Source: Candidatus Gastranaerophilales bacterium (GTDB taxonomy: Bacteria; Cyanobacteriota; Vampirovibrionia; Gastranaerophilales; Gastranaerophilaceae). From it: a stretch of DNA of 64,000 nucleotides. Every line of letters starts with the position of its first letter. The stretch's first letter is position 1. Where the stretch lies: the NCBI GenBank assembly GCA_900767135.1, contig CAAFYU010000046.1:1-64000 (forward strand), given 5' to 3'. The notes beneath the pieces are model-generated. The model was not told the DNA's origin. It did no database searches and saw only the letters and a list, made by a program, of their open reading frames with translations. Below are positions 1 through 7,339 of the stretch, in pieces. A program made the translations under genes and the position numbers.

Positions 1-135
1 AAAGCAACGCGGTTGCAGTTTGCTCCATCTGCTCGCTATCCGGACTCGTTGCACTCCGTCCGTCCGCAAATTCGCTCTCCACGCTGGGGAGAGGGGGAAA
101 GTTACAAAGTTACTCATGAAATAGCTGCCATCAAT

Positions 136-183
136 CGTCATTCTGAGGTTCACCAGAACCGAAAGAATCCAGCTGATTATAAT
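136..183. repeat. Dispersed palindromic repeat, family 1 copy 1
   Basis: Read on the minus strand, the copy runs AGCTGGATTCTTTCGGTTC, a 4-base loop, then GAACCTCAGAATGACG. The centre forms a GGTTC/GAACC stem. The same outer segments with a different loop occur at 35444-35484, and shortened or diverged copies lie at 10911-10963, 41920-41968 and 49885-49918. Here it lies next to a GCATCTTT repeat at 231-256, the same pairing that is seen at the 41.9 kb and 49.8 kb copies. Confidence 0.75.
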
Positions 184-347
184 ATAAAACATCTACAAAA
201 CAACCAAAAATCTTCTCCTGAAACAGACCAAGCATCTTTGCATCTTTGCATCTTAATCAGTTTCGTGTCGGCATAGCGTCTATCAAAAGCTTCGCTACTT
301 TATCATTTTTCATTCAAATGAATGGTTTTTAATAACAAAATTGTGTT

Positions 348-353
348 TATAAT
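348..353 (+). promoter_or_regulatory. -10 box of the YbjQ/M48 operon
   Basis: TATAAT lies 6 bases before the GGAGG ribosome binding site at 360-364, so the predicted transcript would begin almost at the ribosome binding site. That arrangement favours the ATG at 373 over ATGs at 322, 358 and 367. No convincing -35 box is visible. Confidence 0.5.
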
Positions 354-372
354 CCGAATGGAGGTTATGAAT

Positions 373-696
373 ATGATTATGACAAACATCGAAAGTGTTC
401 CCGGAATGACGATTATTGCTCAATATGGGTTGGTTACAGGAAGTACTGTTCGAGCTAAAAACGCAATTAAGGATTTTGGGGCAGGTCTGAAAAATATGGT
501 TGGTGGAGAGTTAAAGAGTTACACCGAATTATTAGTTGAAGCTCGCAAAGAAGCTATACAGAGAATGCAGTCACAAGCTACAAGATTGGGAGCTAATGCT
601 ATTGTTAATGTTCGTTTTGCAACTTCATCGGTAACAGTTGGTGCTGCCGAAGTTTACGCTTATGGTACAGCTGTTAAAGTTCAACCAAAGGAATAG
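373..696 (+). CDS. YbjQ/UPF0145 family protein
   Basis: A 107-residue cytosolic protein of the YbjQ (UPF0145, 'heavy-metal-binding domain') family. It shows the family pattern: an MTNIESVPG-like start, a central GAGLKNMVGGELKSYTELL segment, the R-E-A-I-x-R-M helix, GANAIVNVRF and a final YGTAV strand. The family forms ring-like oligomers, but its biochemical role is not established. The start at 373 is chosen because GGAGG at 360-364 sits 8 bases upstream; longer in-frame ATGs at 322 and 358 overlap the promoter. It is the first gene of a three-gene unit, followed 3 bases later by a membrane-anchored paralogue and then an M48 protease. This gene set suggests a shared envelope-linked function, which is inference. 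Confidence 0.85.
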   Translation: MIMTNIESVPGMTIIAQYGLVTGSTVRAKNAIKDFGAGLKNMVGGELKSYTELLVEARKEAIQRMQSQATRLGANAIVNVRFATSSVTVGAAEVYAYGTAVKVQPKE

Positions 697-699
697 TTT

Positions 700-1155
700 A
701 TGGGTGATATATTACTACTATTTGTTATTTTGTTTTTTACATTTATAACAGGTTCGATTATTGAGAAAAGACATTTTAAAAAAATCCAACAACGTGAAAT
801 TGCTCTTTTCCGCAAACCTTGTATAACCTTTGGTTCTAAGGGGTGGAGCATTAATAAAAAAATTAAAAGAGTCGAACTTGTAACAGGTGAATGCGTCATA
901 AGTGGCGACTATTTTAAAAGTTTTACGGCAGGTTTGAAGAACATTTTTGGCGGAAAATTAACATCATTAGAATCGGTAATCGACAGAGGCAGACGTGAAG
1001 CAATTTTGAGAATGCGTGAAAAAGCAAAATTTGCAAATTGCATTGTGAATACTCGTATTGAATCTGTTATGCTTAATAATATTTATAATGCACAAGAATC
1101 AGTTCCACAATGTGCAATTATAGCCTATGGAACAGCGATAACTTATGAAAAATAG
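700..1155 (+). CDS. Membrane-anchored YbjQ-like protein
   Basis: 151 residues: one N-terminal membrane segment (about residues 4-20, rich in I, L, F) followed by a YbjQ-like domain. The core of that domain (SFTAGLKNIFGGKLTSLES, then R-R-E-A-I-L-R-M and a closing YGTAI strand) closely parallels the preceding gene, so the two are paralogues, one soluble and one tethered. It starts 3 bases after the upstream stop and its 3' end overlaps the M48 protease gene by 11 bases, so translational coupling is likely. Its function is unknown. The GAN-A-IVN motif of the soluble paralogue is here changed to A-NCIVNTRI. Confidence 0.8.
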   Translation: MGDILLLFVILFFTFITGSIIEKRHFKKIQQREIALFRKPCITFGSKGWSINKKIKRVELVTGECVISGDYFKSFTAGLKNIFGGKLTSLESVIDRGRREAILRMREKAKFANCIVNTRIESVMLNNIYNAQESVPQCAIIAYGTAITYEK

Positions 1156-1945
1156 CGATTTAGAACAAAGATATAGAGAAATTGTTGAAAACAACGTTAA
1201 CGTCGGCAAAACTAACGATGGTACTGAATTTTTAATTCTAATTACAGGTATCATCGCAATATTTTTTGTGATTTATTTGTTTGCCGATTCAATTTCAAAT
1301 TTAGTAATAGATAAACTTCCCGATAAAACAATTACTCAAATAGAAAGAACTATTCAAAGTAAAAGCAAATTCAAAAATTCTAAAAATCCTGAAACAGAAG
1401 CCCAACTTGAAAAATTAGAAACTCTTAAACAGAGAATTATTGCACAAGATAAAAATCTGCAAAACAAACCAAGTTTTCCAATCTCAATTGAGCCAATGAA
1501 AGAAGTCAATGCGTTTATAGAAATTGACGGATCTATTCATTTTACGGAAGGTCTTTTGAAAAAAATCAATGATGATGAAATTTTAACATTTGTATTGGCG
1601 CACGAACTCGGACATTATGTCCACAGAGATTGTTTGAAACACGCAAGCAGACAAATTATTGTCGGATTAATAACATCTGTATTCTCCAACAATCAAAACA
1701 ATGTGGGAGCCGCAATAACAGGAATTTCTGAAATGAATGCGTTAACATATTCTCGTGCCCAAGAAAAAAGAGCCGATGAATATGCTAATCAAATGCTTTT
1801 CAAAATTTATGGTCGCAATACAGCCGCAATAGAATTCTTTAAATATCTGGAAAAAGAAGAAAAAGACCCAGAGTTTATGCAATATTTTTCAACACACCCT
1901 TCAACTCAGCAAAGGTTAAAATTTGCAAAAAATATGCGTCCGTAA
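1145..1945 (+). CDS. M48 family membrane zinc metalloprotease
   Basis: A 266-residue zinc metallopeptidase of family M48 (HtpX/Ste24-like). One membrane span lies at about residues 28-47. The HExxH zinc motif is HELGH at 153-157, followed by the third-ligand helix with E207 in the RAQEKRADEYA segment, the usual 'E..AD..A' signature. The C-terminal HP-ST--RL motif (near residues 246-258) is also family-typical. M48 enzymes degrade damaged or mislocalised membrane proteins. The gene overlaps the upstream YbjQ-like gene by 11 bases and closes the operon; a hairpin lies at 2016-2038. The full-length catalytic motifs suggest an active enzyme, probably with the catalytic face in the cytoplasm or periplasm depending on orientation, which the sequence does not settle. 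Confidence 0.88.
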   Translation: MKNSDLEQRYREIVENNVNVGKTNDGTEFLILITGIIAIFFVIYLFADSISNLVIDKLPDKTITQIERTIQSKSKFKNSKNPETEAQLEKLETLKQRIIAQDKNLQNKPSFPISIEPMKEVNAFIEIDGSIHFTEGLLKKINDDEILTFVLAHELGHYVHRDCLKHASRQIIVGLITSVFSNNQNNVGAAITGISEMNALTYSRAQEKRADEYANQMLFKIYGRNTAAIEFFKYLEKEEKDPEFMQYFSTHPSTQQRLKFAKNMRP

Positions 1946-2015
1946 AAATAATTTAAAAACTTTTTCAAAATTATTTCAAAAAATAACTCGTATTTTTCAA
2001 AGGAAATTTCGATTT

Positions 2016-2045
2016 ATGAGAAGGAGAATTTTTCTCATATTTTTG
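2016..2045 (+). terminator. Probable terminator after the M48 operon
   Basis: ATGAGAA at 2016-2022 pairs with TTCTCAT at 2032-2038, and a short T-run follows at 2041-2045. The position, about 70 bases after the M48 stop, fits an intrinsic terminator. The stem is AT-rich and only moderately strong. Confidence 0.5.
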
Positions 2046-2113
2046 TAGGATTAAAATCGTTCCAAAATGCGTTAAAATAAATGTGGGTTGAAAAGTGTTT
2101 TGAGGAGTGAGTT

Positions 2114-2329
2114 ATGAAAAATGATACGGATTTATATTTTCCGCAAACAGACGGAGAAATTTCTTCATCTATTACGCAAAGCTGGACAGAGCAAGCGATT
2201 GAGTGCTATTCTATTAAATGTGATTGTAGTCAATGCTCCTTGCGAAACGGTCATTATTCTTTTAAATGTCAAATGCCAAAAGTTATTGATATTTTAATAA
2301 ATGTTTCAGGACAACCTCGTTTAGCGTAA
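2114..2329 (+). CDS. Small cysteine-rich hypothetical protein
   Basis: A 71-residue protein with a clear ribosome binding site (GAGGAG, 2101-2106) ahead of its ATG. Four or five cysteines are clustered in the middle as C-x4-C-x-C-x2-C followed about 11 residues later by C-x-MPK, which could bind a metal or form a small zinc ribbon. No family is recognised. It sits between the M48 operon and a TolC-type gene that has its own -10 box, so it is probably transcribed alone. It could be a small regulator, but nothing in the sequence proves this. Confidence 0.6.
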   Translation: MKNDTDLYFPQTDGEISSSITQSWTEQAIECYSIKCDCSQCSLRNGHYSFKCQMPKVIDILINVSGQPRLA

Positions 2330-2337
2330 TTTTGTTG

Positions 2338-2343
2338 TATAAT
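2338..2343 (+). promoter_or_regulatory. -10 box, leaderless promoter of the TolC-type gene
   Basis: TATAAT ends 7 bases before the ATG at 2351 and no ribosome binding site lies between them. Transcription would start at or next to the ATG, giving a leaderless mRNA. Confidence 0.55.
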
Positions 2344-2350
2344 ATTTTCG

Positions 2351-3616
2351 ATGAAAAAGATTGTAGTTTTATTTGTAGTATTTATAATTACATTATTACC
2401 CGCAAATGCAGATATAGTCAAAATTTCTGCAACAGATGCCGTTAGTCTTGCACTTTCGCACAACCTTGAATTACAAGCTAAAAGGAAAGAAATCGGAATT
2501 TTAGAGCAAGAAATTAAAATGGCAAACGCTTTAAAAAATCCGCAAATCCAATCTACAACACTAATCGGGGCAATCGGGCGTTCTAATGCGAGCCAAGCAG
2601 GACTTGCAATACCTATCGAAATTTCTAAACGTGGAGTTCGCAAAAAAGCTGCAATCGCAAATTTACACCTTTTGCAAGATAAAATTCGTCAAGAAGAACT
2701 TAATCTTAAACTAGAAGTCATGAGTGCTTATTTTGACGTTGTTTATATGAAGTCGGTTGTACAGATTTTACAACAACGTGAACAGCTTTATAATAAAATG
2801 AAACAAGTTGCTGAGGCGAAACCTAAAAATTCTCCTAATTATGAAGTTGAAAAGCTTCAATCAGATATTAAACACAAAAAACAGTTGATTTCTTTGAATA
2901 AAGCTAAGGCGAATTTACTTACTGCACAATTTCAATTTAACAAAGTTTTAAATCTTAAAGATCTTAATACGATGTACGATACAAGGGAGAGTTCATTATT
3001 TCAGGAACACATTTCTCTTTTAGATATTCAGTTACCGGAATATGCTACGATTGAAGAAGTTGCAATGAAATACAGTTATTCTATAAAAATAGCATACGAT
3101 GATATTGAAAAATCTGAACAAGAACTTGCTGTTGCAAAGCATAAAGTTATTCCTGATGCTACTGTTATCGGTGGGTATGCTTTTTCTGGTGACGGAAGAT
3201 ACGGCGGAGCTTATGTTGGCGGTGCGTTGGATATTCCGGTTTTATACACATACAGACCGGAGATTAAGCGTGCTAAAATTGTTTTGGAAAAAGCTAAAAT
3301 CGACAGAGTTTCGTTTGAAAATAAATTGAAATTTGCGTTAAAAGAAGATTACAACAACTTTAAATATGCAAAAGAAAATATGGGGTATTACGCTGCTATT
3401 TTAAAAGAGTCGGATAATATTTTAAAAATGTCAGAACAACGTTATACCGACGGAAAAACGTCTTTGTTGAATTTATTTATTATAGAAAACTCGCACCAAG
3501 AAATTTTGAACGAATACATCAGCGATATGCAGGTTTATTACGATGCATACTTAGATTTGATGCACAATATGGGACATGATATCTTGCTTGATGAAAATCT
3601 ATTAGATGATTTGTAA
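2351..3616 (+). CDS. TolC-family outer membrane efflux protein
   Basis: A 421-residue outer membrane channel protein of the TolC/CzcC family. Residues 1-20 form a signal peptide ending ...LPANA. After it come the two-fold repeated long helices typical of the family: the first begins with ATDAVSLALSHN-LELQAKR, and the second half begins near TIEEVAMKYSYSIKIAYDDI. Both contain the 'A-x-x-x-N/S-x-x-L/I-x-x-A' pattern. The protein would span the outer membrane and periplasm and work with an inner-membrane pump and an adaptor. Neither partner is adjacent, so the exported substrate is unknown. The gene appears to be leaderless and is convergent with the downstream GH13 gene. Confidence 0.85.
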   Translation: MKKIVVLFVVFIITLLPANADIVKISATDAVSLALSHNLELQAKRKEIGILEQEIKMANALKNPQIQSTTLIGAIGRSNASQAGLAIPIEISKRGVRKKAAIANLHLLQDKIRQEELNLKLEVMSAYFDVVYMKSVVQILQQREQLYNKMKQVAEAKPKNSPNYEVEKLQSDIKHKKQLISLNKAKANLLTAQFQFNKVLNLKDLNTMYDTRESSLFQEHISLLDIQLPEYATIEEVAMKYSYSIKIAYDDIEKSEQELAVAKHKVIPDATVIGGYAFSGDGRYGGAYVGGALDIPVLYTYRPEIKRAKIVLEKAKIDRVSFENKLKFALKEDYNNFKYAKENMGYYAAILKESDNILKMSEQRYTDGKTSLLNLFIIENSHQEILNEYISDMQVYYDAYLDLMHNMGHDILLDENLLDDL

Positions 3617-3617
3617 T

Positions 3618-3649
3618 ATTTTCAAATATTAGTTGCTCAATTTGAAAAT
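3618..3649. terminator. AT-rich bidirectional hairpin between convergent genes
   Basis: ATTTTCAAAT (3618-3627) and ATTTGAAAAT (3640-3649) form a 10-bp perfect stem between the ends of the convergent TolC-type and GH13 genes. With T-rich flanks on one side it could terminate both transcripts, although the stem has few GC pairs. Confidence 0.45.
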
Positions 3650-3665
3650 TTTATATACTAGCAGT

Positions 3666-5213
3666 TTATTTTATTTCTAGATCATCAATCAATAAAACTT
3701 GTATTTCACCGGCAGTCAATGGGGTTTTTATTTTTCCCTTGTTCGTAATTGGCGGATTAGTTATCTTAATTGGAATAATATTATTAGATGGGTTAATGTG
3801 TGGAACAAAAACAGTTGCGTTCACGTTGTTTCTGAAATTTAAGTTTCCAATAACAACCACACTTTGTCCGTCATAACTTATTGCATAAGCAAAAACCGAA
3901 GGGTCTGAAACTTTTAGAATGCTTAAACGCCCATTATTAAGTGTTGTAGCCAGTCTTCTTTTAAGCTTATTTGTTAATACAAAAGTAGAAAGCAAGTTTT
4001 CATCATTTCCGCCAGCTGGACGAGAAAAGTTGAAAATATCGAGTTTACCACGATGAACAAAATAGTAATCGTCATCTGTAAATGTTTTGAATGCTTCTTT
4101 ATTTGCCCACATATAAATGTAATTATCACCAGTATCAAATCCGTCTACAAAATACGAATTCACAGGCAAAGTTGCATTAAGCCACATAATCATTTCGCTC
4201 ATTGGCTTTCCGTTAATCAAAATCGGACTCATTTCGTCGTGAGTCGTAAAGCTTCCAATTACGGCTTTTGGTTCAGAAAACTTTTTCAAATTTTCGTTTG
4301 TCGCAACAATTTGGTTGGTTAATTCTTTACCTGTTTTGTAATTCTTTATATTGAAATAACTTCCGTAATATCCGTCAAATCCTGCTTCCAGCAACTTGTT
4401 GTAAGGAGTAAAAACAGCATAAGGAGAAACTGCGTCGTTCCAGCTTTCTGATGCTTCCGCAAGCCACAAAAATTGATGATCTTTTGTTCTTGAATAATCA
4501 ATCAAATCTTTCCAGAATTTTGCGGGCTTGTTTGTTGCAACATCTGCACGAATTCCGTCTGCTCCGAGCCTGATTACCATATCAACAAAGCCTTTGAAAA
4601 GATTGTAAACATCAGCGTTTACAGCTGTTTCTGTTCCACTGTTAAAAAGTCGAACATCTGTCCAGTCAGCCGGAACAATAGGTTGACCTTGTTTGTCTTT
4701 TACAAAAAGTTCTGGACGTTGCATGTACAAGTCATAAGCTCCGCAAGATGGCAAATCAATTATTACTCTAATCCCTTTTTTATGAGCCTCATCAATAAAT
4801 TTTCTTGCCTGAGCTTCCAAAGAAAGAGCTGTATTGTTACTTCCCAATTGAGGATTAAGCGTATTAAAACTTGACGCCGCATACAAAGATCCGGCTGTTC
4901 CAAGTGCTTTTGTTTTCCCAACAGGAGTAATCGGCAAAACATGAATTGCATTAACACCTTTTTGCGAAAGTTCTTCTAATCTAGGAATTGCATTCAGAAA
5001 AGTTCCGCTCTCTTCTGCGTTATCAAAGTCGATTATGCCATTTTTATTTATATCTTGTGCACCAAATGTTCTTAAATTAACCTCATATATTACGGTTGAG
5101 TTACGTGTGAACATTCTACGTGTGTCGTTCACCCATACATCTGCCGAAAACGCACACTGTGCCTGCATAAATAACGCTGAAATTGCGAGTGCTGTCAAAA
5201 GTTTTTTCTTCAT
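3666..5213 (-). CDS. Secreted GH13 alpha-amylase family protein
   Basis: 515 residues with a signal peptide (1-24, cleavage after CAFSA) and a GH13 (beta/alpha)8 barrel. The catalytic residues visible are the nucleophile D224 in GIRADVA, the acid/base E253 in WLAEASES and the transition-state D326 in TTHDE. Region I, normally DxxxNH, reads D153-LPSCGA and lacks the Asn-His pair, so substrate binding in subsite -1 must differ. A beta-sandwich C domain with VVVIGNLNF follows. It probably hydrolyses or rearranges alpha-glucans in the periplasm or outside the cell. It is divergent from a ROK sugar kinase gene, a plausible functional partner. Family membership is firm; the reaction (hydrolase or transglycosylase) is not determined. 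Confidence 0.85.
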   Translation of the reverse strand: MKKKLLTALAISALFMQAQCAFSADVWVNDTRRMFTRNSTVIYEVNLRTFGAQDINKNGIIDFDNAEESGTFLNAIPRLEELSQKGVNAIHVLPITPVGKTKALGTAGSLYAASSFNTLNPQLGSNNTALSLEAQARKFIDEAHKKGIRVIIDLPSCGAYDLYMQRPELFVKDKQGQPIVPADWTDVRLFNSGTETAVNADVYNLFKGFVDMVIRLGADGIRADVATNKPAKFWKDLIDYSRTKDHQFLWLAEASESWNDAVSPYAVFTPYNKLLEAGFDGYYGSYFNIKNYKTGKELTNQIVATNENLKKFSEPKAVIGSFTTHDEMSPILINGKPMSEMIMWLNATLPVNSYFVDGFDTGDNYIYMWANKEAFKTFTDDDYYFVHRGKLDIFNFSRPAGGNDENLLSTFVLTNKLKRRLATTLNNGRLSILKVSDPSVFAYAISYDGQSVVVIGNLNFRNNVNATVFVPHINPSNNIIPIKITNPPITNKGKIKTPLTAGEIQVLLIDDLEIK

Positions 5214-5285
5214 AATCCCGATACTCCCTCTTTAAAAACATGCTAACAAATAATTATATTTTTTGCAAATAATTAATTTTTCTAC

Positions 5286-5291
5286 TATAAT
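5286..5291 (+). promoter_or_regulatory. -10 box close to the ROK kinase start
   Basis: TATAAT ends 9 bases before the ATG at 5301, with no ribosome binding site in between. The leader would be at most two or three bases. Confidence 0.5.
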
Positions 5292-5300
5292 CCTTTGTAT

Positions 5301-6269
5301 ATGAAGAAATACTCGGTTGGCATTGATTTAGGCGGAACTAAAATTCTTTTGGGACTTGTTGAGAGAAAAACAGGAGAAGTTGTAGATTTCGTAAAGAAAA
5401 AGACGAAGAAAGAAAAAGGTTCGGAAAATATTGTAAGAAAAATGCTCGACGGTATCAACCAATTGTTGGAACAAACTCAGGTTGATTTGTCGGAAATTCA
5501 ATCTATCGGGGTTGGATCAGCAGGACAAATTGATAGGGAAAACGGAGTTATAATCGGAGCTTTAAATTTGGATTGTTATAATTTAGATTTAAAAAGAATT
5601 CTGGAAGATAAATTTAAAATACCGACTTTTGTAGGCAATGATGTTGAGGTGGCGGCACTTGGTGAACAAAAATTCGGAGCAGGACGAGGGTGCGATGATT
5701 TTGTTTGCGTTTTTGTTGGCACAGGAATCGGTTCAGCAATTGTTAAAGGTGGAAAACTTATACGTGGAGCAACTGGAACAGCCGGAGAACTCGGACATAT
5801 TATTGTCGATTTGGGTGGGCGAGCTTGTGCTTGTGGCGGTCATGGGTGTTTAGAGGCTTATGCATCAAGAACCGCAATTGAAACAAGGATTGAGGGAGCA
5901 CTCAAAAAAGGGCGAAAATCCTGTATTACCGAGTATTTGAAAGATGGCAAAGCGATAACTTCCAGTATGATTAGGAAAGCTATTGAAAGAGAAGATGAAC
6001 TTGTGCTACAATGTGTAACAGAAGCATCGGAATATTTGTCAGCAGGATTGGCAAGTGTGGTAAACTTAATTAATCCGGAACAAATTATTCTCGGTGGCGG
6101 ACTGATTGAGGCAGTTGATTATTTTTATCAATCTACAATCAAAAAAACAAAAGCAAAATGTTTGCCTGTACCGGCTGAAACAATAGTCTTTAAAAAAACT
6201 GAATTGGGCGATTTTTCAGGAGTTGTAGGAGCAGCATTTTTAGACAAAAAAAGAAAAGGAGAAGATTAA
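5301..6269 (+). CDS. ROK family sugar kinase (glucokinase-like)
   Basis: A 322-residue ROK-family kinase. The N-terminal ATP-binding motif GIDLGGTK is complete, the substrate-binding GNDVEVAALGE and GTGIGSAIV segments are present, and the ROK signature GELGHIIVDLGGRACACGGHGCLEAYAS carries the zinc-binding C-x-CG-x2-GC-x-E set. Such enzymes phosphorylate glucose or N-acetylated amino sugars in the cytoplasm. The neighbouring secreted GH13 enzyme argues for glucose, by inference. The ATG at 5301 is preferred over a TTG at 5295 because the MKKYSVGIDLGG start matches the family. It is followed within 2 bases by a GT9 gene, so the two are co-transcribed. Confidence 0.88.
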   Translation: MKKYSVGIDLGGTKILLGLVERKTGEVVDFVKKKTKKEKGSENIVRKMLDGINQLLEQTQVDLSEIQSIGVGSAGQIDRENGVIIGALNLDCYNLDLKRILEDKFKIPTFVGNDVEVAALGEQKFGAGRGCDDFVCVFVGTGIGSAIVKGGKLIRGATGTAGELGHIIVDLGGRACACGGHGCLEAYASRTAIETRIEGALKKGRKSCITEYLKDGKAITSSMIRKAIEREDELVLQCVTEASEYLSAGLASVVNLINPEQIILGGGLIEAVDYFYQSTIKKTKAKCLPVPAETIVFKKTELGDFSGVVGAAFLDKKRKGED

Positions 6270-6270
6270 A

Positions 6271-7332
6271 ATGAAAAAAATTATGATGATAAGATTATCT
6301 TCTCTTGGTGATGTTATTTTTAATCTTCCGCTTGCAAATGTTTTAAAAAAGAATGGGTTTGAGGTCACTTGGCTCGTTTCCGAAAAAGGGATTGATGTTG
6401 TAAAAGACAATCCTGCTGTGGATAAAGCTGTTTTAATTCCACTTAAACGCTGGGAAAAAGAAGGATTTTCGATTAAAAATTTTATAGAATTTCTATCTAT
6501 TTTAAATAGTTTACGCAAAGAACATTTTGATATTGCAATTGACACTCAAATGATGTTTAAAAGTATGATTTGGCTAAAACTTTGCGGAGCTAAAAGAAGA
6601 ATTTGTTATACCTGGGGAAGAGAATTTTCACACTACGGTGGCAACGAGCGGATTACGCCGGAACCAAACCCGAATTATTCCCTACATGCAGTATATCAAC
6701 ATTTGCGATATGCAAGATATTTGAAACTCGAAGGTACTGACGAAATCAAATTCACACTTCCGCCTGTGAGTGATGAAACAAAAGCAAAAATTGACAACTT
6801 ACTGAAAGATATCGACAAATCTAAACCTATGGTGATTATTGCACCTGCAACAACAAGAAAACTTAAACATTGGAACAAAGATAATTGGCGAAAAGTTGTC
6901 GATGCTATAAAAGATAAGTGTACGCTTGTTTTCACAGGTGGAGCTTGCGATAACGATTTGATTTCTTACATAAGTCAGGGAGAATTTTTAAATCTTGCAG
7001 GCAAAACAGATATAAAAGATTTGATAGAGTTGTTTTCTCGTGCAACCCTTGTAATGGCTCCGGATTCAGGTAGTGCTCACCTTGCAAGAGCAACAAACAA
7101 CCCTGCCGTAATCTCAATATTTTGTGCAACTCCACCGACTATGTATGGGCCGTTTGGAGATGATAAAAAATACTTTGCATTAGATGGAAATTTGAAGTGT
7201 CAACCTTGCCATTTCACCAAAAAATGTCCACTTGAAGGCAAAAATGCAGAACAATGTTTAAACTATCCTGAACCTGAAAAAATTATAAACATTGTTAACA
7301 ATATATTACAAAATTCAAAACATAGTGTATAA
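6271..7332 (+). CDS. Glycosyltransferase family 9 (heptosyltransferase-like)
   Basis: A 353-residue GT-B glycosyltransferase of family 9, the ADP-heptose:LPS heptosyltransferase family. The N terminus (MIRLSSLGDVIFNLPLANVLK) is diagnostic, and the C-terminal half carries the nucleotide-sugar site with AGKTDIKDLIELFSRATLVMAPDSGSAHLARA. A C-terminal cluster of cysteines (CQPCHFTKKC, C) is common in this family. It would extend lipopolysaccharide core or another surface glycan from the cytoplasmic face. It has a good ribosome binding site (AAGGAG), begins 2 bases after the ROK kinase stop, and ends just before the GGDEF gene, whose promoter overlaps its last codons. The exact sugar donor cannot be read from the sequence. 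Confidence 0.85.
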   Translation: MKKIMMIRLSSLGDVIFNLPLANVLKKNGFEVTWLVSEKGIDVVKDNPAVDKAVLIPLKRWEKEGFSIKNFIEFLSILNSLRKEHFDIAIDTQMMFKSMIWLKLCGAKRRICYTWGREFSHYGGNERITPEPNPNYSLHAVYQHLRYARYLKLEGTDEIKFTLPPVSDETKAKIDNLLKDIDKSKPMVIIAPATTRKLKHWNKDNWRKVVDAIKDKCTLVFTGGACDNDLISYISQGEFLNLAGKTDIKDLIELFSRATLVMAPDSGSAHLARATNNPAVISIFCATPPTMYGPFGDDKKYFALDGNLKCQPCHFTKKCPLEGKNAEQCLNYPEPEKIINIVNNILQNSKHSV

Positions 7333-7333
7333 T
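7328..7333 (+). promoter_or_regulatory. -10 box, leaderless promoter of the GGDEF-HD gene
   Basis: TATAAT overlaps the stop codon of the upstream GT9 gene and ends 6 bases before the ATG at 7340. No ribosome binding site is visible, so this is a leaderless start and an internal operon promoter. Confidence 0.55.
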
Positions 7334-7339
7334 AAGAAT

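Larger units (their letters stand above)
1..372. other. Repeat-rich intergenic region, no gene seen
   Basis: No credible coding sequence is present here. The stretch carries a small palindrome (CTCTCC at 75-80 pairing with GGAGAG at 88-93), a dispersed palindromic element at 136-183, and a run of the heptamer-like unit GCATCTTT around 231-256 that recurs near 41.89 kb and 49.81 kb. The last part holds a promoter for the following gene (TATAAT at 348-353) and a GGAGG ribosome binding site at 360-364. Confidence 0.7.

Noticed and set aside
13..276. An 87-codon open frame at the start of the window
   Set aside because: It crosses a dispersed palindromic repeat and a short-unit repeat, has no ribosome binding site and no family resemblance.
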